Assembly (NCBI GenBank): GCA_964463285.1
Contig: CAYXBB010000005.1
Span: forward strand, 1-64,000
From: JAAZLS01 sp964463285
GTDB lineage: Bacteria > Bacillota > Dethiobacteria > DTU022
Length of the DNA stretch: 64,000 nucleotides
Direction of reading: 5' to 3'
The notes under the pieces were generated by a model. The model did no database searches. It saw only the letters and a program-made list of their open reading frames with translations, and was not told the DNA's origin. Made by a program: the position numbers and the translations under genes. Shown here piece after piece: positions 1 to 7,183 of this stretch. The number at the start of each line of letters is the position of its first letter. Within the stretch, counting starts at the first letter, position 1.

Positions 1-779
1 GTCTTAGGCTCTTGAAGGACTAACCCCTTTCCGGCAACCCTAACAAGTCCCTGATTAACGGTTAATTGATTCGCTTTAAAATCTATATCCTGCCACCGTA
101 ACCCTAAAATTTCTCCCCGTCTCATGCCGGTATTAAGGGTCAGGTAGAAAGCCGCGAAATGCTTAGATTCTTTGGCCATCGCTAAAAAGATAGCTGCCTC
201 CGCCGTGCCTAAATACTTAATTTCCTTTTGCTCTTGTTTCGGTAATTCTGCTGCATCAGCCGGGTTAATTGTAATCATCCCTTCTTTTTTCGCCTGCTCT
301 AGGGCTGAACGGATAACGGTATGTATATACCGGATAGTCCTGGGGGAAAGACTGCCCTTGCCGTCTAACCTGCTACCATCCTTGCCCTTTTTGTTGTATA
401 ACCCCTGTAAATGTGCTGTCTGCACCTGGGCTAATTTTAAATATCCAAGGGCCGGTATAATATGTTTTTCTGTTAGGTAGCGGTAACTTTCCAGGGTAGT
501 AGGTCGAAGGGATAGTTTCTTATAATCTTCTATCCAGGTAGTTAACCATTCAGCAACCGTAACCTTTGAGGGTTCTCGGTATGTTCCGGCTTGCACTTCC
601 GGAATTGCCTTGCCTAGTTTTTCTTGCACTTCCTTCCGTGTTCGGCCGTAAAAATATTTACGTTTAGGCTTGCCGGTTTCCAGGTTATAACCGACCAATA
701 CGCTTGCCTGCCATCGGCCATCCTTGCGCTTAGTTATGCTACCCTCGCCATGTCCTCGCCGTCCTTTCTTCCTTGACAC
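1..779 (-). CDS. Tyrosine recombinase / integrase (3' end outside window)
   Basis: This is a site-specific recombinase that would integrate and excise the element at the tRNA-Arg site. It was translated from a GTG at 779, preceded by a GGGAGGTG ribosome site. The N-terminus has the short three-strand AP2-like/arm-binding domain (GHGEGSITKRKDGRWQASV), followed by a SAM-like core-binding domain (residues about 70-165). The catalytic domain begins with the first active-site Arg in NTGMRRGEILGLRWQDID. The rest of the catalytic domain, including the Tyr, lies beyond base 1. The organisation is like the Tn916/ICEBs1/Firmicute phage Int family. It is followed, in the direction away from its start, by the presumed intact attachment tRNA. 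The reading frame is open throughout the visible part. Confidence 0.93.
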   Translation of the reverse strand, partial: MSRKKGRRGHGEGSITKRKDGRWQASVLVGYNLETGKPKRKYFYGRTRKEVQEKLGKAIPEVQAGTYREPSKVTVAEWLTTWIEDYKKLSLRPTTLESYRYLTEKHIIPALGYLKLAQVQTAHLQGLYNKKGKDGSRLDGKGSLSPRTIRYIHTVIRSALEQAKKEGMITINPADAAELPKQEQKEIKYLGTAEAAIFLAMAKESKHFAAFYLTLNTGMRRGEILGLRWQDIDFKANQLTVNQGLVRVAGKGLVLQEPK

Positions 780-833
780 GCTTTGCACCTCCCGTTAATA
801 GTAACTGCATTAAAAACCGTTCTCGAGGCTCAA

Positions 834-1001
834 CTATTCCCCCCGCATAAAGGCAACCAGGTCTGCTTCACGAATACGCCATAACCGGCCTGCCTTAAAA
901 CCCTTAAGTTTCCCTTTTCGCAGCCAGTCCTTAATAGTGAGTTCCGATACTTGTAAGCGCTCAGCCGCCTGCTCCGGGGTTAACGCTCTTTCTACCGTCA
1001 T
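834..1001 (-). CDS. Excisionase-like HTH DNA-binding protein
   Basis: This is a 55-residue protein made of one MerR/AlpA-type winged helix. Its segment TPEQAAERLQVSELTIKDWL reads as the helix-turn-helix, and GFKAGRLWRIREADLVAFM as the wing and last strand of the excisionase (DNA-binding, excisionase family) fold. The ATG at 1001 follows AAAGGGAGG. It sits 54 bp before the integrase on the same strand, the usual xis-int arrangement, and probably acts as recombination directionality factor or as regulator of int. The TAGGTA repeats upstream of it could be its binding sites. It is complete and of normal size for the family. Confidence 0.82.
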   Translation of the reverse strand: MTVERALTPEQAAERLQVSELTIKDWLRKGKLKGFKAGRLWRIREADLVAFMRGE

Positions 1002-1230
1002 TAAAAACAACCTCCCTTTAACATGTTAATCATACCTTACTATAGGCAAACATAGTTGTCAATAGGTAATACAATAGCAGATATCGTAACCATAGGTATT
1101 TAGACAAACAAGGATTAAATCTTTTGATAATATATCAGGGGGCCACTAGGTAAATCCTTATATCCAATGAGTTTCTAGGGGGTTGACAAAAAATAGACAC
1201 ACCATAGAACACCTAGTGCAGCCGTCTTTT
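1002..1230. promoter_or_regulatory. Regulatory gap upstream of xis-int with TAGGTA repeats
   Basis: This AT-rich stretch contains no gene. A minus-strand TTGACA (complement at 1057-1062) lies upstream of the excisionase gene, but its -10 is weak: TAAGGT at 17 bp or TATGAT at 22 bp. The hexamer TAGGTA occurs three times in the same orientation (1063-1068, 1093-1098, 1147-1152), and related ATAG and CTAG words crowd the region. By analogy with other integrative elements these may be arm-type integrase or excisionase sites. That is inference only. Confidence 0.4.
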
Positions 1231-1263
1231 GTAAAAAACAGCCGGGCATAACCCCGGTTTTTA
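1231..1263 (-). terminator. Rho-independent terminator of the element's right operon
   Basis: Read on the minus strand, this is a GC stem (CCGGGG / CCCGG, loop about 5 nt) flanked by A residues and followed by CTGTTTTTT. It lies 15 bases after the stop codon of the Cys-rich protein gene. It would separate the replication/packaging-like operon from xis-int. Confidence 0.7.
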
Positions 1264-1277
1264 CTTATCGGCGTGTG

Positions 1278-1484
1278 CTATGCTTCTTTATCCCGCTTAT
1301 AATATTTACAGCCCCCGCCGTCCCATAAGATACTGCTGGGTTTCCCCCTCCCTTTCCGGTAAATCCCGCAATGTGCCTTTGTAAAATGAGGATACCTTTG
1401 GCCGTGGTTCCTGTGAACACAAGTCCGGCAGACTATCTTGTTTGCATCCACTTCTACGGTATGTAAAACTTCGTCCCTGTCCAT
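1278..1484 (-). CDS. Small Cys/His-rich phage-type protein
   Basis: This is a 68-residue protein with the pattern C-x2-C...H-C...C: NKIVCRTCVHRN near residue 20, KAHCGIYRK near 40 and GGGCKYYKRD near the end. That is a likely zinc-binding or metal-binding knuckle, as in many short phage proteins of unknown function. The ATG follows GGGAGGTG with 4-5 bases spacing. The overlapping frame on the same strand (1306-1512) has no such motif and is taken as a shadow. It is the last gene of the operon, just before the terminator. Function is unknown. Confidence 0.6.
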   Translation of the reverse strand: MDRDEVLHTVEVDANKIVCRTCVHRNHGQRYPHFTKAHCGIYRKGRGKPSSILWDGGGCKYYKRDKEA

Positions 1485-1577
1485 TTTGCACCTCCCGGTA
1501 ATGCCTTTTCATCGAATAAAGCTACTACTACCAGATTAACAGCCCTTTCTCTTATCCTAAATTGGCTGTTTATCCCC

Positions 1578-1982
1578 TCACGCCTCATTTGCAAGCCCTA
1601 ACTCCAGAGCTACCGTTTCCACAATGTCCCGGCGCATCCTGAAGTAACTGCTCCTACTGGTAGGCAGTTCCATACATACCTGCTGCCAGCTTTTCCCCTG
1701 CCGGTATATCAATTCAAATAAATTCTTATGTGTTTCAGGTAATAGGGTAAGGGCTCCATCTATCGCCCGGATTGTTCTTTCCATGTGCACAATAGCCCTG
1801 TTCGTTACTAAACGAAGGCCCTTACATTCTGTCGGTTTCGATATACCCCCGCTTGTTCCTAACGCTCTTAATGGTGTCTCCTGCACAATATCATCCTTCA
1901 GCATTTCTAATTGCCTTACTGTCTCATCGTAACCGTAAAGCTCATACTCAATATACTTACGGACGCTCTTATGCAGCTTCAC
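1578..1982 (-). CDS. ArpU/RinA-like phage transcriptional regulator
   Basis: This is a 134-residue protein. The N-terminal half is helical (KLHKSVRKYIEYELYGYDET), and the C-terminal half reads as a sigma-70 region-4-like HTH: ETHKNLFELIYRQGKSWQQV followed by PTSRSSYFRMRRDIVETVAL. This architecture is typical of the ArpU/RinA/DUF1492-type late-gene activators found near the end of the early region in Firmicute phages and satellites. It may drive transcription of packaging genes, here perhaps those of a helper phage. The family assignment rests on the C-terminal pattern only. Confidence 0.65.
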   Translation of the reverse strand: MKLHKSVRKYIEYELYGYDETVRQLEMLKDDIVQETPLRALGTSGGISKPTECKGLRLVTNRAIVHMERTIRAIDGALTLLPETHKNLFELIYRQGKSWQQVCMELPTSRSSYFRMRRDIVETVALELGLANEA

Positions 1983-2065
1983 CGTTTACCCCCCTTAACT
2001 AATCACACCACAACATAGGTTAAGGCCCGATAATTCTATAAATAATCACCGGGCCGCTACCAGTA

Positions 2066-2212
2066 TTATTCAACCTCGATTAACTCTAACAACTTCTTAA
2101 ATTCGTCTTTTCGGCTTGTAAGCCAGGCCTTGCCGTCGCTTTGCATTTCATTGCTTAACCTGCTTTTTATATAGTCCCTTATTTCCTCTGTTGTGGTTAG
2201 CCTTTCACTCAC
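2066..2212 (-). CDS. Hypothetical 48-residue protein
   Basis: This small ORF starts at a GTG preceded by AAGGGAGGGG. The product, beginning MSERLTTTEEIRDYIKSRLS and ending KKLLELIEVE, is charged and probably all-helical, with no recognisable domain. It fits the gap between the ArpU-like gene and the interrupted gene on the same strand, with compatible spacing. The strong ribosome site and tight packing argue that it is real. Function is unknown. Confidence 0.5.
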   Translation of the reverse strand: MSERLTTTEEIRDYIKSRLSNEMQSDGKAWLTSRKDEFKKLLELIEVE

Positions 2213-2260
2213 CTTTACCCCTCCCTTAATTATTTGAAATAATCCTTGCCTTCTCGCTAA

Positions 2261-2974
2261 CTATGCCCCTAGGTGTTCCGGTAAACTAAACACTGGTCGG
2301 AAGGTCGGGCCATCGCTTATTGGGTAAAGGTTTAAGTCATTATCAATATTCCTGGGATATAATCCCCCCCGGCCATTGCTTTTGATATGCTCTTTAATCC
2401 CTGGGTTAAAATACTCTCTGCTTGTGGCGGCAACATGGTTAATCACTATTTCCAGCTTCCTAAGCCCCGGTAATTCTGGCCCCTGTTCAATTTCACTCAT
2501 TAGTTCCTGCTGCTTAGTAAGGTTAAAATTTGCCGGTCTTTCTTTCTCTCGCCGCTCAAGTTCCCTATAAAGCAGCCAGGTAAACACTTCATCGGCATTG
2601 TGTCTGCTGTATAGTTCCTGTAGCTTGCTGTAATCGGCTTCCGGTAGTATTTCCTTCCACCAGGCCAGGTTAAATAGCTTTTCGCTTGCATCTATCTCCG
2701 GGCCTGGCTCCGGCTCCAGATATTTTTCCCTTATTCCCCCAATCATAGCTTTTGCTTTTGCAGCTCGCTTGTTAACCAAATCATAAACCGCATTTTTAGT
2801 TTTAGCCCGTTCTTCTCTCTTAAACTGTTCGTTCCTGGTCTTATCCAGGTAAACCCTATGGTAGCCTTTTATTAACTTCTCCTATTCCCCTTTCGTTCCG
2901 TCAAATGCCGCCGCTATCTCTGGCAAATAGTCCCTTACATCAAACTCTCTTAACTCTTTAATTCTTAAACTCAT
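2261..2974 (-). pseudogene. Unknown element gene interrupted by an in-frame TAG
   Basis: An ATG at 2974 overlaps the stop of the upstream gene (TAATG). It opens a frame that runs 30 codons (MSLRIKELREFDVRDYLPEI...) to a TAG at 2882-2884. The same frame then continues without another stop for about 206 codons to 2261. Translation of both halves is continuous in character (charged, helical). The C-terminal part, with WWKEILPEADYSKLQELYSR, could start alone from a TTG at 2779, but no good ribosome site is visible there. The simplest reading is a nonsense mutation; suppression or readthrough is an alternative. No domain is recognised. Confidence 0.6.
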
Positions 2975-3240
2975 TAAGTAACACCCCTTTCAAATTTTAA
3001 TATCTTCCCTGGCCCCCGGCCATACAATCTTCTAGCTAGCTGGTCAATTGGGGTTGCTGCCACCGCTTGCATCATCTGGTATGCCGCCGCTGCTACTTCA
3101 TCGGAATAGCCAACCGAACGGGCCAGGGCCTCCACCTGCTCTAAGGTAATACTCCCATATTCCTTTAATCGCTCCGGTTCCCCCAACCGTTCCTTTATTA
3201 ACGCCACCATAGCCGAATTACTTTGAATAACACCTAACAC
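2974..3240 (-). CDS. Hypothetical 88-residue element protein
   Basis: This protein starts at a GTG after AAAGGAGGGGG. It is predicted helical, with segments ITLEQVEALARSVGYSDEVA and AAYQMMQAVAATPIDQLARR, and no motif that I recognise. It lies directly downstream of the TerS-like gene (17-base gap) and is translationally coupled to the interrupted gene behind it. Position suggests a role with the packaging or regulation genes, but nothing in the sequence proves this. Function is unknown. Confidence 0.6.
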   Translation of the reverse strand: MLGVIQSNSAMVALIKERLGEPERLKEYGSITLEQVEALARSVGYSDEVAAAAYQMMQAVAATPIDQLARRLYGRGPGKILKFERGVT

Positions 3241-3257
3241 GCTGCACCCCCTCCTTT

Positions 3258-3689
3258 TTACAGCATACCGGCCGCCATTCGCCTAAAATTCCTGTTGTCT
3301 TCCTTGGTTTCCCGTTCAATTTTTACATCCTCCACCTCTACCGGGCCAGTCGGTTTCAAGTTCTCCCCATATAAACCAACCGCCCGCAGAATATGCACTG
3401 CTGCTGCTTGCCTTAGCTTTTCATCCCCACTGGTAACATCATCAGCCAGGGCATCAACCGCCTGTCCCACTAATCCCCGCAACCGTTCCACCTGGCCGCC
3501 CCATACCTCCTGCCGCCGAAGGTTTAACTCCGCTATAAACTCCACGTTGTTATTACGCCATTCGGTAACGGTCTGCCGGGCCACCCCTACCGCCTCCGCT
3601 GTCTCCCGGTCATTCTGGCCCTGTATTAACAGGTCGATAGCATTTTCCTGTTCAACGGTTAAACGTCTGGTTTTGTCTGGTTTCGCCAC
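3258..3689 (-). CDS. HTH protein resembling phage terminase small subunit
   Basis: This protein of about 143 residues has an N-terminal homeodomain-like HTH (LTVEQENAIDLLIQGQNDRE, then TAEAVGVARQTVTEWRNN). A helical central part (LRRQEVWGGQVERLRGLVGQ) is followed by DEKLRQAAAVHILRAVGLYG and an acidic tail. This is the layout of phBC6A51-type small terminase/HTH proteins that recognise pac or cos DNA. No large terminase follows, which is the pattern of phage satellites that redirect helper packaging. An ATG at 3707 is possible, but GTG 3689 is better spaced after GGGAGGGGG. It could instead be a plain regulator. Confidence 0.6.
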   Translation of the reverse strand: MAKPDKTRRLTVEQENAIDLLIQGQNDRETAEAVGVARQTVTEWRNNNVEFIAELNLRRQEVWGGQVERLRGLVGQAVDALADDVTSGDEKLRQAAAVHILRAVGLYGENLKPTGPVEVEDVKIERETKEDNRNFRRMAAGML

Positions 3690-3814
3690 TACTTCACCCC
3701 CTCCCATGCTCTAATTCGGCCGCTGTTGCCTTTTTGCGGTCAATATGGGTGTATTGGTATCCCCTGCCATCTCTTTTAACACCTTACGCTGCCAGCAACG
3801 TCGCCGATATTCTC

Positions 3815-4642
3815 TTACTTTGTCCTGGTTCTCTCGTTGCCACCGTTAATCACCCCCAGTCGCTTGTGCTCCGGGCTACGGTATCTAGTTTTTTTCTTTT
3901 TGTTGTCATACCGGCCCTCGAGAACCTTGGTCATGTTATGATCATTCTTAATTAGCCAGTCGATGTCAGCCCGCCAGTTGCGGTCATTAACACCCCGGCA
4001 AAAGTCACTTGCCTCTACTTTCCGGAATACTTCCTCAAAGATGGCTAGGTTACAATCAAATTGCTGCCATCGTGCCCGTAGATATCGCCACCGGGTATCA
4101 GATAAAGCCCTAACCTGGGGCAGCGAAGGGCATAAATCGTTATAAAGGGATTTAATTTTTCCATAAGGAGTAGGAGGCTGTTCTTCTTCCCCTTCTTTTT
4201 TCTCATTCTGAATGTCAGGGCAATCATCTGTATTAAGGGAATCAGGAATCATGTTAAGGGAATCAGCAGGATTTGTATGGTGCTGGCATGGTGCTTGTAT
4301 GGTGCTTGTATGCGAATACTCGGGAGCAGGTATTTCGCTATCCCTTTCATTCATGTGTGGGTTCTGATGTTTCGTGAAGTTTATTACCTGAATATAGTCT
4401 TTGCCGTCTACCCGATAGCGGATAATAAACCCCTTATTTGCCAGTTGATTTAACAGATCATCTGCATTACAATTGTCATAGGGTAATATTTCGGCTTTTA
4501 TCCTTTTGGGGCGATCTTCAAGTCGCCCCTTTCTATCTGCTACACACCATAAACCGGCAAATAAAATTCTCCCTAACGGTTCAACTTCTGCCAACTTATC
4601 ATTCATAAAAAAGCCGGGTTTAATATTTCTCGACCGTGCCAA
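3815..4642 (-). CDS. Phage-type replication protein (replisome organizer-like)
   Basis: The N-terminal segment ARSRNIKPGFFMNDKLAEVE with RLEDRPKRIKAEILPYD matches the conserved start of a common Firmicute phage replication-module protein: a winged-helix domain of about 110 residues. A low-complexity linker (about residues 115-170) and a C-terminal domain (SDTRWRYLRARWQQFD...NWRADIDWLIKND) follow. The C-terminus is of the kind seen in DnaD-like/DnaA-like phage replication initiators that recruit host helicase. I prefer TTG 4642 as start because GGAGG lies 8 bases before it; GTG 4651 overlaps that ribosome site. Direct repeats in the linker-coding part could be the origin. Confidence 0.72.
   Translation of the reverse strand: MARSRNIKPGFFMNDKLAEVEPLGRILFAGLWCVADRKGRLEDRPKRIKAEILPYDNCNADDLLNQLANKGFIIRYRVDGKDYIQVINFTKHQNPHMNERDSEIPAPEYSHTSTIQAPCQHHTNPADSLNMIPDSLNTDDCPDIQNEKKEGEEEQPPTPYGKIKSLYNDLCPSLPQVRALSDTRWRYLRARWQQFDCNLAIFEEVFRKVEASDFCRGVNDRNWRADIDWLIKNDHNMTKVLEGRYDNKKKKTRYRSPEHKRLGVINGGNERTRTK
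4237..4312. repeat. Iteron-like direct repeats inside the replication gene
   Basis: Three tandem 11-base units occur at 4277-4287 (ATGGTGCTGGC), 4288-4298 and 4299-4309 (both ATGGTGCTTGT), with a further ATG after them. Just to the left, TTAAGGGAATCAG occurs twice, at about 4235-4247 and 4254-4266. Many phage initiators bind repeats inside their own gene, so this is a candidate replication origin. The function is inferred. Confidence 0.5.
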
Positions 4643-4672
4643 TATTTTCACCTCCGATTAAACCTTCCATTC

Positions 4673-4879
4673 TTAAATTGGCCTAGTCGCATTATGGTTT
4701 AGCCAATCTACAAGCCTGTCTCGCACTACAATAAGCCTTTTTTCACCAACCCTAACTGCCGGGAAATCCTTTTGTCGGGTTAGCCGGTAAACAACATTTT
4801 CCGATACCCCCAACAATTTAGCTGTTTCGCTCACGTTCAACGTCAAAGGTAATTCTTTTAAATTCTTTGCTATATTCAA
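4673..4879 (-). CDS. AlpA/excisionase-family HTH regulator
   Basis: This 68-residue protein has LTLNVSETAKLLGVSENVVY (the recognition HTH) followed by FPAVRVGEKRLIVVRDRLVDWL, the wing. That is the standard AlpA/MerR excisionase-family domain. It is the first gene of the long minus-strand operon and sits 31 bases before the replication gene, behind a near-consensus promoter. In PICI elements an AlpA-like activator often controls replication and excision, so a master-regulator role is plausible. It starts at a TTG with only a modest ribosome site. Confidence 0.75.
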   Translation of the reverse strand: MNIAKNLKELPLTLNVSETAKLLGVSENVVYRLTRQKDFPAVRVGEKRLIVVRDRLVDWLNHNATRPI

Positions 4880-4913
4880 TCACTTCACGCCCTTTCTAGT
4901 TGCTTTTAATACC

Positions 4914-4942
4914 ATTATCACCCATATAAGAGCTACTGTCAA
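4914..4942 (-). promoter_or_regulatory. Sigma-A promoter of the element's main operon
   Basis: On the minus strand, TTGACA (complement of 4937-4942) and GATAAT (complement of 4914-4919) are separated by 17 bp. It lies 35 bases upstream of the AlpA-like gene start and would drive AlpA-like, replication, TerS-like and downstream genes. Confidence 0.75.
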
Positions 4943-5185
4943 GTATGAACATATGTCATAACATTGTAGTTACATTGTAATACATCGTAAAACATAGCAA
5001 TTAATAATCTAGGTGGATAGTAGGCTATGTAAGGGTATCATGGCAAATTGACATAGTGTTGACACACTAGGCATGCTAAAATAATGTTACATAAGGGGAT
5101 AGATATCTTATGAGCTTAGCCATAAAGCCTTTTAATAAGGGGTTTTTAAACATATGGGGCATTAGAAGGAATGCCCATCTTGAAA
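4943..5185. other. Gene-free right end of the element
   Basis: This AT-rich stretch has a plus-strand TTGACA at about 5066 and another at 5073 near TAAAAT and TAATGT, so an outward promoter is possible. A plus-strand frame from 5110 runs on into the tRNA remnant, but its product (…NQEVAGSNPAGRA…) is the familiar artefact of translating a tRNA. Words such as ACACTAGG and CTAGGTG resemble those near the excisionase gene and may be recombinase arm sites. Confidence 0.35.
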
Positions 5186-5230
5186 CTACGAATCAGGAGG
5201 TCGCAGGTTCAAATCCTGCCGGGCGTGCCA
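5186..5230 (+). other. attR: duplicated 3' half of tRNA-Arg(ACG)
   Basis: The segment begins in the anticodon loop (CTACGAA, anticodon ACG). It continues with the 3' anticodon strand TCAGG, a variable loop, the T-arm GCAGG-TTCAAAT-CCTGC, the acceptor strand CGGGCGT, discriminator G and CCA. The 5' half needed for the D-arm and acceptor pairing is absent upstream. It is therefore a tRNA-Arg fragment left by integration at the 3' end of the gene, and defines the right border of the element. Confidence 0.85.
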
Positions 5231-5232
5231 GG

Positions 5233-5276
5233 GGAACAGTCAAATTTCAGGTAAGATGTTTGGCTGTTCCTTTTTT
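5233..5276 (+). terminator. Rho-independent terminator behind the tRNA-Arg site
   Basis: GGAACAGTCAAA pairs with TTTGGCTGTTCC (one G-T pair, 14-base loop) and is followed by six T. It starts two bases after the CCA, as expected for the original tRNA-Arg terminator. Confidence 0.85.
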
Positions 5277-5430
5277 AATCGTAACCTTCCAATACTGCCG
5301 GCGCAGCACATTTACCGGAAAAATTGTTTAGGGAAAAAAGAGATCGGGGCATCCGGTTATTCAAGAGAGATTGAAACGGGAACATTTTTTGTTTCCGGTA
5401 GTCTACCTAAAAAAAGGGGGAGATCGGGAA

Positions 5431-6330
5431 GTGATCACGCAATTTAAAAAGCACCTTTCCGGGAGGCTCGTTTTATTGCTGTTGGCGGCGTTGTTCTGCC
5501 TTACTTCGTGCAGTGCCCGGGAAAAAGCATCTGACTCCGCTTTTCCAAATTTCAATTCTCCGGATCAAGAGGAGTCCGGGATAGAAGGTAGTGGCAGCGT
5601 TGAGGGCGCAAGCACCGTTCGCTATCGTATTCGCACCGGATCGTTGGATCTAACGGTTACCAGCACCCGGGAAACGGTAGAAAAAGTGCGGCAAATCATT
5701 GACGATACCGGGGGGTATATCAGCGACTCATATATCTACACTGTTAAAGAAAACCTTTATCATGCCAACCTGACCCTGCGGGTACCCGAAAATCGCTTTG
5801 ACGCCGTCATGGAACAGCTTCGCGACTTAGGTAAATTTTCTGACGAACGAACCGGAAGCGATGATGTGACCATGCCCTACCTGGACCTGGAAGCACGCCT
5901 CAAGACCCTGGAGGCTCAGGAGGTGCGCCTGCGGGAACTCCTGGCCAGGGCTGAATCGGTGGAGGATCTCCTAAACGTAGAGCGCGAACTGCAAATGGTG
6001 CGCCAGGAGATCGAATCTCTTTCTGCCCAATTTAAACATCTGCAGGATCAGGTGCGCTTTTCCACCATTTCTGTTAATCTGCGGGAAGAACAGATCACCG
6101 CCACCGCGATCACTTCGGCACCGTTTGCCCATCTGGGTGCTCGAATGAAGGAGGGGTTAGTGCACAGTATTAATTTTGTTCTGGCCGCCCTGGCCGGCAT
6201 TATGGTGTTGCTGGTTTCTCTGTTGCCTGCGCTGATTGTTCTGGCCCTGATCGCCCTGATAATCCGGGTTATAATCATCCGCCTCAGGCGTTGGCGCCGC
6301 CCACCGCCCCCTTCTGCGGACGGGCAATAA
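5431..6330 (+). CDS. DUF4349-family membrane-anchored lipoprotein
   Basis: This is a cell-envelope protein of unknown role. A signal peptide with lipobox LFCLTSC lies near residue 28. An extracellular DUF4349 domain follows: residues about 60-240, with TRETVEKVRQIIDDTGGYIS and YHANLTLRVPENRFDAVMEQ, then a coiled coil around LEAQEVRLRELLARAESVED. A C-terminal membrane helix (about residues 250-285) ends in an Arg-rich cytoplasmic tail. GTG 5431 is chosen because the signal peptide then has normal length and AGGGGGAGA lies upstream; an in-frame ATG at 5371 would add 20 unlikely residues. It is a single-gene unit after the terminator. Confidence 0.85.
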   Translation: MITQFKKHLSGRLVLLLLAALFCLTSCSAREKASDSAFPNFNSPDQEESGIEGSGSVEGASTVRYRIRTGSLDLTVTSTRETVEKVRQIIDDTGGYISDSYIYTVKENLYHANLTLRVPENRFDAVMEQLRDLGKFSDERTGSDDVTMPYLDLEARLKTLEAQEVRLRELLARAESVEDLLNVERELQMVRQEIESLSAQFKHLQDQVRFSTISVNLREEQITATAITSAPFAHLGARMKEGLVHSINFVLAALAGIMVLLVSLLPALIVLALIALIIRVIIIRLRRWRRPPPPSADGQ

Positions 6331-6544
6331 TTTAAAATTTTCGCCTACCCGGCAGCAATTATTTCATATGGTCATGGAACTATGGATTGCACTGCCAGTT
6401 TGGATCTTTCATGCACTATCTTATTCCGCGGGTTCACCAAGAGCATTGCGGTGAAAAATTTGAACACCCCGGTATCGAGTATGCTTCCTTATTGGCTTCC
6501 GGGAAAGGTATTTTTTTGATATAACTGGGGAAGAGGTGAGAGAC

Positions 6545-7183
6545 ATGTTCCCATATCATTTGCCTAGAAACAAAAATTTGGGGATCTTAATTGTGATAAG
6601 TATGATTATAGCGATCGGCCTGTTTTCCGGTTGTGAGCTGCCCAAGAGCGATTTTGAGGAGGCCTCAGGTCGGGAAGAAGAGAGCAAAATCGATGCCGGA
6701 CCGCAGGAAGCCAGGGAAGATGGCTTAGATGACATATCCTCCGGCAACACTCTCTGCCCGGGACCCTTCGATGATCCAATTTTAAAATATCTGGGAGTAG
6801 AAAAACATAAAATACTAACCGAATATGGAAATCCCGAAGATACCGGTTACTACGGGGGAGGTTTTTATTTAAATTATAAAGGCAACGCCGGGTTGATTTT
6901 CTTTTTTCCTTCAGAACATGATGATAATAGCCCTGTTTCTAGTCTAGGGGTTATGCGGGGAGATATCATGGGTGTTCGAATAGGGGATACTTTCTCAGAA
7001 ATAAGGTCAGTTTGGGGCGAGCCGATAGGAATCGAATATGACGAGGTGGAAAGTCAGCAATGGGGGCTTTTTTATTCGTTTGAGAACACAGAAAATGGAA
7101 CCCCTGATTCTTCAATTTGGGTGACTTTTTTCGCCGAAAGCAGGGAAAGCCCCACCAATTATGTTTTGATTAAACGAGAATAG
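6545..7183 (+). CDS. Putative lipoprotein, function unknown
   Basis: This 212-residue protein has an N-terminal membrane segment, LGILIVISMIIAIGLFSGCE, containing a lipobox (LFSGC). An acidic linker and a compact C-terminal domain follow. That domain has two repeated blocks, GVEKHKILTEYGNPEDTG and GDTFSEIRSVWGEPIGIEYD, each of the form helix-GEP/GNP-strand. These resemble the paired motifs of DUF4309/SmpA-OmlA-like lipoprotein domains. I choose ATG 6545 after GAAGAGGTGAG; a GTG at 6536 is in frame. It lacks operon partners. The name of the family is a guess from the motif shape. Confidence 0.6.
   Translation: MFPYHLPRNKNLGILIVISMIIAIGLFSGCELPKSDFEEASGREEESKIDAGPQEAREDGLDDISSGNTLCPGPFDDPILKYLGVEKHKILTEYGNPEDTGYYGGGFYLNYKGNAGLIFFFPSEHDDNSPVSSLGVMRGDIMGVRIGDTFSEIRSVWGEPIGIEYDEVESQQWGLFYSFENTENGTPDSSIWVTFFAESRESPTNYVLIKRE

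Larger units (their letters stand above)
1..5230. mobile_element. Integrated phage-satellite-like element (right part)
   Basis: All genes in this stretch lie on the minus strand and are phage-type: tyrosine integrase, two excisionase-like HTH proteins, a replication protein, a TerS-like protein and an ArpU-like regulator. The right border is a 45-base copy of the 3' half of a tRNA-Arg(ACG) gene. That is the usual scar of integration into a tRNA 3' end, so the intact tRNA and the left border should lie left of base 1. No capsid, portal, tail, lysis or large terminase gene is seen. A PICI-like satellite or a reduced prophage both fit. The true left end and total size are unknown. Confidence 0.75.

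Noticed and set aside
1306..1512. 68-codon ORF overlapping the Cys-rich element gene
   Set aside because: No motif and no ribosome site; the overlapping frame has a regular Cys pattern and GGGAGGTG in front.
3719..3814. Short minus-strand frame between the replication and TerS-like genes
   Set aside because: An open frame reading VREYRRRCWQRKVLKEM is present, but its only start codons lack a ribosome site and it overlaps the end of the replication gene.
5110..5331. Plus-strand 73-codon ORF across the tRNA-Arg remnant
   Set aside because: Its product contains the usual artefact peptide from translating a tRNA T-arm, and the frame overlaps the terminator.
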